Shown piece after piece: positions 36,477 to 47,028 of a stretch of 64,000 nucleotides of DNA. The translations under genes and the position numbers were made by a program. The notes beneath the pieces are model-generated. The model was not told where the DNA came from and searched no databases. It saw nothing but the letters and a program-made list of their open reading frames with translations. The DNA comes from Triticum aestivum (taxonomy: Eukaryota; Streptophyta; Magnoliopsida; Poales; Poaceae), in NCBI RefSeq assembly GCF_018294505.1, contig NC_057809.1:504492506-504556505 (forward strand), written 5' to 3'. Each line of letters starts with the position of its first letter. Position 1 is the first letter of the stretch.

Positions 36477-37158
36477 TTACAAGTGGGACCGCAATTGAGG
36501 AAACCGACTATTGGCAAACCCCCACCTTGCCCACCGTGCGATGGCTGAGTTAGAGAAACGACAAGGTTGGAGAGATAGCTATAGCACGGACTCCAAGAAA
36601 TATGGTGTCAGATGGAAGTCGTGCCGGTGGCGTGTGCCGTACTCCTGGACGTGAATGCTTGTTCTGGCCCCTGCCACCCTACTATATGGTACTAGTAGCA
36701 TCGAGGATTCTAGGTGCTGGTTACATACAGCGAACACATTAACATATGGCCCACCTCACACTGTGGCCAAATTTCCAGGAGTTTGTGCTAGGTTAAAAAG
36801 TGTTCTTTGTGAGGGTGGGTGGTTGGTCTCAAGTTTAAAACTTGTTGTATTACGTATGTAGACGTAGAGATAGTGCAGCATGTGAAGCTAGTACAAATAG
36901 TGTACTATTGTTGATTGGCCTCATCCGATAACCTGTTGCAATGCACATACAATTATGTATTCAGAAAAATATTTTTTTGCCGCGTCGCAGCACCCACTCA
37001 GAGAAGCGACTCGGAAGCCATTCATAAATTTAGTAAGTTTATCACAGGCATATCATTTTATTACATACAACAGGTCATCAACCCACAACGACAACGAGGA
37101 TACATTATAAATACTAAAGTTTTCATCACACAACAAATAACAAGAAATGAAATGAACT
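36477..37158. other. Array spacer between copies A and B
   Basis: No gene. Near-identical to 39998-40679. The second half (from about 36995) is the 3' untranslated sequence of copy B. It lacks the TGTTGGATTATAG segment found in the 3' ends of A and D. Confidence 0.7.
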
Positions 37159-38544
37159 TCAACTCAACCAATCCTCGGCGTTGGAAACACTTGCTTTGAA
37201 CCACAAGTGATTCTCTGGGAAGGGCCAGCTACTGTCAATCTCGAGACCAACGCAGGACTGATCATCCAGGCTGAAGCGGCCTACTATATCACGACCAGGG
37301 TAGGGAACCACCGCAATGTCTGAGGTATAGATACAGTTGCTTCTCATAAATGGTAGTAATGTTGTGTCAACAACAGTTGGATCGCCTTTCACCATCATTG
37401 GATAGTTTTGTCCAAGGAAGAGCCAGTTTTCTCCAATACTATCAATATTGTACTAGGGAGAAGGTGTTGGCGCTAGCACACTAGTATCCATCCCGAATAA
37501 CCTGCAACGGATGTTGGAATAGGTCCGGAGAGTGCGACCATGGGAGACAACACTTGCTTCCTTAGTTACATCAACGGTGCCCTGTATACACACAAGAAGA
37601 GGTGATCCATTAGAATAAGTTGCCAGGCGCCACTGAGTATATGGGTCCTCATGCTCGTGATCATCATCGTCATCTCCCCCTTGGTTTTAAAATTTTTCAA
37701 GTATAGGTGGTGGAATGTTCACAGGACCTTGGAAACACAATAAGGTTAATTAGTAAAGGGAAACTAGCTAACCCGCATGCATGTGGATGAAACAATTATT
37801 ATTACGGTGGAAGACTAACGTACCAAAAGCTTAAGGATTCCATGCAAAAACAGTGCCACGAGTGGTGGCAGCAAACAGAAGACCCACGTATTGAATTGCA
37901 TCACAGTACTCATCCTTGTATAGAAACTGATTTTTCAGCAATATCCATCCAGTCGAACTATGAAGGAAGGCAACAAGCTTGTCGAAGATAGAAACAACTA
38001 CATATTCCATTAAATCCCAAGAGTGGTCGGGAACTTGACAAATTGCTATCTTCTGTAGATGACAGTCACCATGACCATAGTTGAAAGTACGGTCATAACA
38101 GCTCTGCTCAACCTCTGGGCAGTCTGAGATTTTTGGAAGTGGAACCGGACGACGAGTGTACACATTCACAAGTTTCCACTCGCAGTTGGACCCAATATAA
38201 ACACCCCAATCTCCATTTGCGCCTGCCCAAGCCTTACCCTCAAGCGATGACATCTTAACATCACGCGCATCATTATCAAGCGGCACCAACTTGCACAAGG
38301 CGAGGCCTCCGTCGTCCGCAAGCCAGTGAGCAGGGTCACGGTGAAGAATATAGGGGAGATCAAACCGCTCCTAGACCCTTGGGTTTGTTGTAATGATGTT
38401 ATTAGTTGAGTCGAGAATGGTCTTGAACGAACCTGCCATGCTAGTTGAGGTGATGATGTCGCACCGATCAATGAGTTCCTCCACTACGTCATCATTCAGA
38501 TCAGGGCAAGAATAACAGGGTCGTTTTCGATCTGTTCCCTCCAT
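37159..38544 (-). pseudogene. DUF295/F-box-like gene, copy B (A/C chimera)
   Basis: Exon 1 is 38544-37824 and exon 2 is 37727-37159, with a 96-bp GT/AG intron. Exon 1 and the start of exon 2 match copy A, including its TAG at codon 58 (38373-38371) and TAA at 37833-37831. From about 37600 to the stop the sequence instead follows copy C (for example the GAATAACCTGCAACGG and AAGAGCCAGTTTTCTCC variants). B also has its own Trp-to-TAG change (37455-37453). The C-terminal DUF295-like part (FMRSNCIYTSDIAVVPYPG) is otherwise open. It cannot make a full-length product. The mosaic indicates unequal crossing-over within exon 2. Confidence 0.82.
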
Positions 38545-38923
38545 GGAGAAGACGATCGAACAATGGCAGAAGGAAGGGTGAAGGCAAATGGAGGAGGGAG
38601 GAAGAGCGTGCGACAACAGTTCCAAATCGAGAGGGAAAGACGAAGAGTCGGTGGACGGTTGCCACGATACACGAAGAGGCGCCCCGACCTACATAGACAC
38701 CCGTTCGGAAATTGTACGAAAGGACTAGTCGTCGTCTCACTGACATGTGGGAACGGGACCACATGTCAATGAAGAGGCTAGTAGGGAGCGAATGGTTGCC
38801 ACAGAGGTCACACACTGACGACAAGGCCGTCCTGTCAGACCTAGCGCCCGCGTGGGATGGCTTCCATCCCCCGCACAAGCGAAGCCACTCGGCACCCCAC
38901 ATGGTTGGTCCGCCACGCCGCTA

Positions 38924-39997
38924 GGCCAACTCCAGCGTGTGCAGCTCGGACGCGTGCTCACTCAGCCCCCTTTCCCTCGATGCCCCGGAGCTACCTAACC
39001 ATCCCTACATGTTTTGCTCACCCGGTGGCTGGATTTGGAGCGGATCCTGTCGGGCTTGAGCTCGCCCGGTTGTGGGAGGCCGTGTCGCGCCATGGACTGG
39101 CCGGGAACTAGGCCGGAAGGCCCCGGCAAGGCCGCAAGGCCGCATGCAGGTACCGACTCCTCCTCTAGCCTCTCGGATCTACACCGTCGGCGGTCCACGG
39201 CAGATACATGAATGGCGGTCGGCCGGGCTCGATGCTGGCCCAAAAGCTCGTCGGAGCACCAATGCCACTCATTACGTGCGACGACTGCCCAAAGAAGGTC
39301 TTGTGTCGCATGTCTACAACGCCGGAACATCCCAGATGGGTGTTCATCAAGTGCTCAACCGATAGGGTATGTGCTACTTTAGCTTTGGTTGTGCTCTTGG
39401 ATTAGACTTGTTGTGCTAACTTAAAATTTTATTGTGTAGAATGGATGCAAGTTTTGGTATTGGGAAGAAGAGTACATCGATATATTAATAGAGCGCAATT
39501 TAGTAGATGTTGTAGCTCTTTTAGCTAGCATAGAGGCTAGAGATGAGACTAGTGCACTTGTTGATAGAATAGAGGCTAGACATGAGACTAGATTCAAGGA
39601 AGCAACGACTACTTCTTTATACTCGAAGAAGAAAGAAGCATGCAAGATCGAGCCTCTGCAGATCAACAATGAATGCATCGAGAAGGCACTAATCCAACTT
39701 ACAGGAGGAGTTATGGAAGTTGGATATCTTCTAAAATGTATTCTTGTGGTTCTTGTTTTCTTTGGTCTTGCTTTTCTAGTCAAATTTTGGTGATGTATTT
39801 CCATGTACCAAAAATCAATGATGAAAAAAAGATATGTGTTTGCAAATAAAAATGAACGCGTCCGGGATGCGTCCGCGCGTTGGGCGCACGACCACCGCAT
39901 CCGAGAAATGGCCCGGATGCGACCCCATTACCCTACCCAAACGAACCGAATCCGAGCAAAACAGAGGTCCGTTTGGGGTCGTGCATTGGAGTTGGCC
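38924..39997 (+). mobile_element. PIF/Harbinger-like element carrying a GRF-type gene (second copy)
   Basis: Same termini (GGCCAACTCCAGCG / TTGGAGTTGGCC) and flanks (CTA 38921-38923, TTA 39998-40000) as the copy at 35411, offset by the ~3.5-kb array period. It was duplicated with the gene unit rather than inserted twice. Confidence 0.7.
39208..39793 (+). CDS. GRF-type zinc-finger protein with C-terminal membrane segment, two exons, intact
   Basis: Exon 1 39208-39366 (53 codons), a GT...AG intron 39367-39439 (73 bp), and exon 2 39440-39793 (117 codons plus TGA) give 170 residues. Residues 21-60 form a GRF-type finger: ITCDDCP, then FIKC, then NGCKFWYW across the splice junction. The middle is acidic and helical with a repeated ALVDRIEAR-like unit. 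The C-terminus (VGYLLKCILVVLVFFGLAFL) is a predicted membrane anchor. GRF fingers bind nucleic acid in other proteins; function here is unknown. This type is multicopy in Triticeae and here lies inside a transposon-like unit. The ATG was chosen because the frame upstream has no recognisable domain. Confidence 0.68.
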
Positions 39998-40679
39998 TTA
40001 CAAGTGGGACCGCAATTGAGGAAACCGACTATCGGCAAACCCCCACCTCGCCCGCCGCGCGATGGCTGAGCTAGAGAAATGACAAGGTTGGAGAGATAGC
40101 TATAGCACGGACTCCAAGAAATATGGTGTCAGATGGAAGTCGTGCTGGTGGCGTGTGCCGTACTCCTGGACGTGAATGCTTGTTCTGGCCCCTGCCACCC
40201 TACTATATAGTATTAGTAGTATCGAGGATTCTAGGTGCTGGTTACGTACATCGAACACATTAACATATGGCCCACCTCACACTGTGGCCAAATTTCCTGG
40301 AGTTTGTGCTAGGTTAAAAAGTGTTCTTTGTGAGGGTGGGTGGCTGGTCTCAAGTTTAAAACTTGTTGTATTACGTATGTAGACGTAGAGATAGTGCAGC
40401 ATGTGAAGCTAGTACAAATAGTGTACTATTGTTGATTGGCCTCATCCGATAACCTGTTGCAATGCACATACAATTATGTATTCAGAAAAATATTTTTTTG
40501 CCTCGTCGCAGCACTCACTCAGAGAAGCGACTCGGAAGCCATTCATAAATTTAGTAAGTTTATCACAGGCATATCATTTTATTACATACAACAGGTCATC
40601 AACCCACAACGACAACGAGGATACATTATAAATACTAAAGTTTTCATCACACAACAAATAACAAGAAATGAAAGGAACT
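39998..40679. other. Array spacer between copies B and C
   Basis: No gene. Near-identical to 36477-37158, including the 3' untranslated sequence of the neighbouring minus-strand gene copy. Confidence 0.7.
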
Positions 40680-42071
40680 TCAACTCAACCAATCCTCGGC
40701 GTTGGAAACACTTGCTTTGAACCACAAGTGATTCTCTGGGAAGGGCCAGCTACTGTCAATCTCGAGACCAACGCAGGACTAATCATCCAGGTTGAAGCGA
40801 CCTACTATATCACGACCAGGGTAGGGAACCACCGCAATGTCCGAGGTATAGATACAGTTGCTTCTCATAAATGGTAGTAATGTTGTGTCAACAACAGTTG
40901 GATCGCCTTTCACCATCATTGGATAGTTTTGTCCAAGGAAGAGCCAGTTTTCTCCAATACTATCAATACTGTACCAGGGAGAAGGTGTTGGCGCTAGCAC
41001 ACTAGTATCCATCCCGAATAACCTGCAACGGATGTTGGAATAGGTCCGGAGAGTGCGACCATGGGAGACAACACCTGCTTCCTTAGTTACATCAACGGTG
41101 CCCTGTATACACACAAGAAGAGGTGATCCATCGGAATAAGTTGCCAGGCACCACTGAGTATATGGGTCCTCATGCTCGTGATCATCGCCATCGTCATCTC
41201 CCCCTTGGTTACAATTTTTTTCAAGTATAGGTGGTGGAATGTTCACAGGACCTTGGAAACATAAGAAGAATGTTAATAAGTAAAGGGAAACTTGCTAACC
41301 CGCATGCATATGGATGAAACAATTATAATTACGATGGAAGACAAACATACCGAAACTACGAGGATCCCATGCAAAAACAGTGCCACGAGTGGTGGCAGCA
41401 AACACAAGACCCTCATATTGAATTGCATCACAGTACACATCCGTGTATAGAAACTGATTTTTGAGCAATATCCATCCAGTCGAACCACGAAGGACGGCAA
41501 CAAGCTTGTCGAAGATAGCAACAACTCCATAGTTCCTGTAATGCCAAGAGCGGTTGGGAACTCGACAAATTGCTATCTTCCATAGAAGACAGTCACCATG
41601 ATCGTATTTGAACGTGCGTAGAATACCGGTGTGCTCAACCTCTGGGCAGTCTGAGATTTTTGGAAGTGGAACCCGGTGACGAGTGTACACATTCACAAGT
41701 TCCCACTCGCAGTTGTACCCAATATAAACAACCCAATCTCCATTTGTGCCTGCCCAAGCCTTGCCCTCAAGCGATGGCATCTTAACATCATATGTATCAT
41801 TATCAAGCGGCATCAACTTGCACAAGGCGAGGCTTCCCTCGTCTGCGCGCCAGTCAGCAGGGTCACGGCAAAGAAGATAGGGGAGATCAAACCGCTCTTG
41901 GACCCTTGGGTTCCTCATAATGATGTTATTAGTTGAGTCGAGAATGGTCTTGAACGAACCTGCCATGCTAGCCGAGGTGATGATGTCACACCGATCAATG
42001 AGTTCCTCCACCATGTCATCTTTCAGATCGGGGCAAGAATAACAGGGTCATTTTCGGCCTGTTCCCTCCAT
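40680..42071 (-). pseudogene. DUF295/F-box-like gene, copy C
   Basis: Exon 1 42071-41351 and exon 2 41251-40680, with a 99-bp intron (donor GTATGT). Codon 8 is TGA where copy A has CGA. An in-frame ATG has arisen at codon 20 (42014), so a 5'-truncated frame runs to the exon 1 donor without a stop. Exon 2 is open until a TAG at 40781-40779, where copies A, B and D read CAG, removing the last ~32 codons. The encoded segments include KAWAGTNGDWVVYIG, WILLKNQFLY and the C-terminal GENWLFLGQNYP motif of DUF295-type proteins. It is the least damaged copy in exon 1, but I infer it is non-functional or makes a shortened product. Confidence 0.78.
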
Positions 42072-42899
42072 GGAGAAGACGATCGAACAATGGCGGAAGG
42101 AAGGATGAAGGCAAATGGAGGAGGGAGGAAGAGCGTGCGGCATCAGTTCCAAATCGAGAGGGAAATGCGAAGAGTCGGTGGACGGTTGCCAGTTTGCCAC
42201 GATACACAAAGACGCGCCCCGGCCTACACGTCCGTTCGGAAATTGTACAAAAGGACTCGCCGTCGTCTCACTGACATGTTGGAATGGGACCACATGTCAA
42301 CGAAACATGGTGCATAATTTCTCGTGCAAAATGCGATCTGGCCACGTTGGCCCGAGGTGCCGCATTAGTTATCGACCTGTATTTTTTAACATACAATCTG
42401 AGTGGATAGCTCATGTGGTCATCACACATGAGAGGATATATAGGTGGGCTAGGTGGGCAGGCGACAACAATCTATGTGCTAAAAGAGTTGATCCAATGCT
42501 TGGGTTTGTTTGGATTTTCCAACTATGACCATTAGATAGAGTGAATCAATGGCTTACGTTCAAAGTTATTCTCATACTATAGAATGGTATAGGAACATGG
42601 AGAGATTTGGTTGATTTTATATCGCTGTATAATATAAAATATTATGAGTGCAGACGCTCCACCGCGAGGTTTGTTGCTCCTTCTTGGTCGTCGGGAATCT
42701 ATGTTCTTCCACTCTTTCGTTTAAGACATGAGCTTTGTTCATCCTTTTGCTGACACGCGGGACATTTGTATGCCTCCATTTTAAAAATCATACTATATGC
42801 CTCCATGACACGCGGGACATCTAGCATCAAGGTGGCGTGTCATGCAAGAAAATGGAGATATGCAGTGCGTAAGTGACTCGTGCACTTCGATGGCACCTA
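42072..42899. other. Upstream region of copy C and unassigned spacer
   Basis: 42072-42380 is shared with the upstream region of copy D (for example CTCGTGCAAAATGCGATCT), and so is probably promoter and leader. Beyond that it is unique. It contains GACACGCGGGACAT twice (42752 and 42807). 42805-42854 is an inverted copy of 24230-24278. Confidence 0.5.
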
Positions 42900-43002
42900 C
42901 TCCCTCCATTCCATATTAGTTGTCGCTGAAACGGATGTATCTAGACATATTTCAGTGCTAGATACATCCGTTTGAGCGACAACTAATATGGAACAGAGGG
43001 AG
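42900..43002. mobile_element. Stowaway MITE, near-perfect hairpin
   Basis: 103 bp with TA on both sides (42898-42899, 43003-43004) and ends CTCCCTCCATTCC / GAACAGAGGGAG. The two halves are complementary almost throughout (ACGGATGTATCTAG opposite CTAGATACATCCGT). Typical Triticeae Stowaway of the Thalos/Athos kind. Confidence 0.93.
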
Positions 43003-43148
43003 TACTACTTAATATTTTTTTCTCCTCGATGGCACGTGAATAGTGCATGTACTCAATGACAGAGCATGGGATGGTAGCCATGGACATGGTCGGCCCTTTT
43101 TGAAGAGAGTACTAATAAATAACTGTGATGTGTCCTGTCAACTTGCAG

Positions 43149-43352
43149 AACGACGAGAAGCTTGCTTACTATGCCTTCTCCCTCGCCAACGAGTGTGTGG
43201 TGGCTCGCAGCACGAGGAGAAACTTTTTCTTACAAGCGGTGGACGTGCAGCAATTCATTTGGTGTCAAATTGCCAGAAGTACTACTGTAGTACCATCATT
43301 ATCGTTCGACTTCCGGAAGAGGAGAAGAGCCAAGCGCAAGGTCACCTACTAA
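43149..43352 (+). pseudogene. Orphan terminal exon of an unrecognised gene
   Basis: A good acceptor (CAACTTGCAG) at 43148 opens a 67-codon frame beginning NDEKLAYYAFSLANECVVAR and ending in the basic RKRRRAKRKVTY then TAA. The basic tail could be a nuclear localisation signal. Base composition and the clean frame are gene-like. No upstream exon lies nearby; a Stowaway element and array DNA precede it. The phase matches the possible donor at 23407 of the amber-interrupted exon at 22808. I do not recognise the family. Confidence 0.5.
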
Positions 43353-44037
43353 CCTGGTACATTACTACTACAGCCAAAGCTAGTCCAACTTTTTAGAGCA
43401 TGGTTAATTAATATAGGCAGCTCTTGCAGCGACACATCATTTAGAGCAAGTACTCTCTTCGTAGGAACAAAGGAAGTGAAACAAAAGTTGGAGTGGATGC
43501 TAGATTGCCAATTAAAACATGATTACATAGGGAAAAAATCCTATATCATTCTATCCTATGAATCAAACGACCAATGTAGGAAAATTATGAGAGGGGTCTC
43601 TCCAACAATGTTCCTCGGCTCGCACCTAGCATCAGGGTGATGAAACTTGGAGTTATTCATCTAGTGCACGTGGCATCTCAGATCTGGACACAAGGTGACG
43701 CGACCTCTCACTTCGTCCGCCATTTGAAGCGGCGCACCGGTGGAGGGCTAGCATACTCCAATATTAGGTTGGCTCTATGTGATGTGGCAACTTCATATAC
43801 TAACCGAATGCTGGCTATACTACTACGGTACTCACACTCCAAGAAGTGACTCGAAAACCATTCATAAATTGAGTCTATGACATGCATTTGCAAATGTACC
43901 ATTCATTACATACAACAAGTCATCAACACACAACGACAACGATGATACATGTTGGATTATAGATTATTTCCAACAAAACATTCTAGTAAATACTAAAGTT
44001 TTCATCACACAACAAATAACAAGCAATGAAAGGAACT
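43353..44037. other. Array spacer before copy D
   Basis: 43500-43600 resembles a miniature-transposon end (CCTATGAATCAAACGACC). 43770-44037 aligns with 24400-24958 without the Harbinger MITE and contains the 3' untranslated region of copy D. Confidence 0.5.
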
Positions 44038-45441
44038 TCAACTCAACCAATACTCAGCGTTGGAAATGCTTGCTTTGAACCATAGGTGCTCTGGGAAGGG
44101 CCAGCTATTGTCAATATCGAGAGCAACGCAGGACTGATCATCCAGGCCGAAGCGGCATATATCAGGACCAGGGTAGGGAACCCCTGCAATGTCCGAGGTA
44201 TAGATATAGTTGCTTCTCATAAATGGTAGTAACATTGTGTCAATAGCAGTTGGATCGCCTTTCAACATCATTGGATAGTTTTGTCCAAGGAAGAGCGAGT
44301 TTTCTCCAAGACTATCAATACTGTACCAGGGAGAAGGTGTTGGCGCTAGCACACTAGTATCCATCCCGAATACCCTGCAACGGGTGTTGGAATAGGTCTG
44401 GAGAGGGCGACCATGGGAGACAACACGTGCTCCCTCAGTAGTAACGATCTCATTACACTGTATATAGACAAGAAGAGGTGATCCATCAGAATTAGTTGCC
44501 AGGCGCCACTGAGTATATAAGTTCTGCTCGTCCTCATGCTCGTGATCATCACCATCGTCATCTCCCCCTTGGTTATAAAATTTTTCAAGTATAGGTGGCG
44601 GAATGTTCACAGGACCTTGGAAACACAAGAAGAAGGTTAATTAGTAAAGGGAAAATTGCTAACCCGCATGCATGTGGATGAAACCATTATAATTACAATG
44701 GAAGACAAACGTACCGAAACTACGAGGATCCCATGCAAAAATAGTGCCATGAGTGGTGGCAGCAAACACAAGATCCTCGTATTCAATTGCATCACAGTAC
44801 TCATCCGTCTACATAAACTGATTTTTGAGCAATATCCATGGACGAACAGTGGAATCAGTAACGACGGCAACAAGCTTGTCGAAGATAGTAACAACTTCAT
44901 AGTTCTCATAATTCCAAGAGCGGTTGGGAACTTGACAAATTGCTATCTTCCGTAGACGACAACAACCATGATCGTATTTGAACGTACGCAGATCATTTGT
45001 GTGGTCAACCTCAGGGCACTCTAAGATTTTTATAAGTGGAATCCGCTGACGAGTGTACACATTCACAAGTTCCCACTCGCAAATGTACCCAATATAAACA
45101 ACCCAATCTCCATTTGCGCCAGCCCAGGCCTTACCCTTAAGCGATGGCATCTTGACATCACACGTATCGTTATCAAGCGACATCAACTCACACAAGGTGA
45201 GGCCTCCGTCGTCCGCGCCCATGTGAACAGGCTTATAGTGAAGAAGATAAGGGAGATCAAACCACTCCTGGACCCTTGGGTTCCTTGTAATGATGTTATT
45301 AGTTGAGTCAAGAATGGTCTTGAACGAACCTTCCATGCTAGCCGAGGTGATGACGTCGCACCCATCAATGAGTTCCTCCACCACATCATCTTTCAGATTG
45401 GGGCAAGAATAATGGGGTTGTTTCTGGCTTGTTCCCTCCAT
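44038..45441 (-). pseudogene. DUF295/F-box-like gene, copy D
   Basis: Exon 1 45441-44715 starts MEGTSQKQPHYSCPNLKDD. A 99-bp intron with GT/AG ends follows. Exon 2 44615-44038 is fully open and includes IPPPILEKFYNQGGDDDGDD, SLGENSLFLGQNYP, MRSNYIYTSDIAG and a C-terminal YWLS, the pattern of DUF295 proteins. A single TAG (44811-44809) interrupts exon 1 at the Tyr of the NQFLY motif, about 32 codons before the donor. Apart from that stop it is complete, so D is the best representative of the family's structure. Its upstream region (45442-45730) matches copy C. Confidence 0.8.
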
Positions 45442-47028
45442 GGAGAAGATGATCGAACAATGGCAGAAGGAAGGGTGAAGGCAAATGGAGGAGGGAGGAA
45501 GAGTGTGCGACAGCAGTTCCAAATCGAGAGGGGAAGGCGAAGAGGCGGTGGACGGTTGCCACGGTACACGAAGAGGCGCCCCGGCCTACATAGACGTCCG
45601 TTCGAACATTGTACATAAGGACTCACCGTCGTCTCATTAACATGTTGGAACGGGACCACATGTCAACAAAATATGGTGTGTCATTTCTCGTGCAAAATGC
45701 GATCTAGTCGCGTTGGCCCGAAGTGCCGCATTATTTCTCGACTTTATTTTTTTAATGGTGTGATGTTCAGTTTTGAAGCACGACTAACTGGTACTATATG
45801 CAGAGAAAATATAAACTACTCTACCACTACTCCACCTCTAGTACTAGTAGTATAAAAAAGACATATAGGTTGGAGCTTCAGTGCTTTCTTGCTAAGGGCT
45901 GCCCACTTGCTTCTCACACTATCACCCCCTCTCTAGATCTAAAAAAGACAGCCTCCCTCTCCCTCCTCGCCGGTGGTCACAGATCCGTCGGGGAAGAAAA
46001 GGACGTGCAACGTTGACGCACTCCTCGTCGGCGAGCGAGGTCACGCACTAACGACAAGGCCGTCCTCTCAGACCTAGCGCCCGCGCGCGATGGCCTCCGT
46101 CCCCAAGCTCGCAGCCGTAGTGTGTGTAGAGGATGACGACCACGAGCGAAGCCACTTCCCGCCGACCCTCAGGTATGCTACCTCTTTTCGAACCATACCC
46201 CTGTTCTATTGCCCCATCTGCCATGTTGCTGCTTGTGGATCTTTTTCCACTCCACCATCTTCCCAATTTGCTATCCTCTGCTCTGCTGGTCACACAGATG
46301 AAAACCTTAATTTGCACTATTAAAGGAAACCCTACTTCATGCAGACTAATCCATGTCTGGGTTGAATAAGGAAAGCAAGGGAGATTGTACTGTCCAAGAG
46401 AGTAGGCATCGAACCCGCATCTAGGTTGAAAAGGGGAAAATCAGTAGCTAAGGAACGTGTCTCGTGTCTCCTGGTTGAAGAAGGGTAGAAAGGCATGACA
46501 ACACTATAGAGAATGACCAGGTCGATCGGTTTGTTGTTCTCACATAGGAAAAAGGTGGCTAAAGAGAACAAAATGGGACGTAATCCACACATGCTGCCTG
46601 GATATTTGTTGCTCTGGGCAACCATACCTCCCTCACCACTCTATGCGTCTGTGGAGGTACATCGTACTGGTGCGCCCACTGTCTGAATGGGCCTCCCATG
46701 CTCTTATTGCCACTTTTTTGCTATTAGTATAACGCCATCAGTCAAGTCAAACAATGCTACTGCTAAAGTGATGCCACATTTAACTAATGCCACACTTAGT
46801 CTAATGCCACCGATAAATTTAAGCAATGTCATTTAATGTCATTGGATTATTTCAGGGTTAGCTGTTGATTGTAGATGTGTTAAAGATTTTTCAGCTAAGG
46901 TATTCTAATGATGTTGCACAACCAATATACCAATGACGAATCTTGTTACTACCTTTAGATTTTTGCACGGTTAATGCTTATAGATTACATACTTCACTTT
47001 CATGAGATAAGTCAATTTTTTTGTACAG
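45442..47028. other. Region upstream of copy D
   Basis: 45442-45730 is promoter and leader of copy D. 46040-46165 aligns with the upstream segment of A and B (CAAGGCCGTCCT, then GGCCTCCGTCCCC) with a short insertion and ends at a GGTATGC donor-like site. No complete gene. 46700-46860 repeats ATGCCAC-type words. Confidence 0.45.

Noticed and set aside
35915..36517. 200-codon minus-strand frame
   Set aside because: It is the complement of the second exon of the GRF-type gene, which has splice sites and a recognisable domain on the plus strand.
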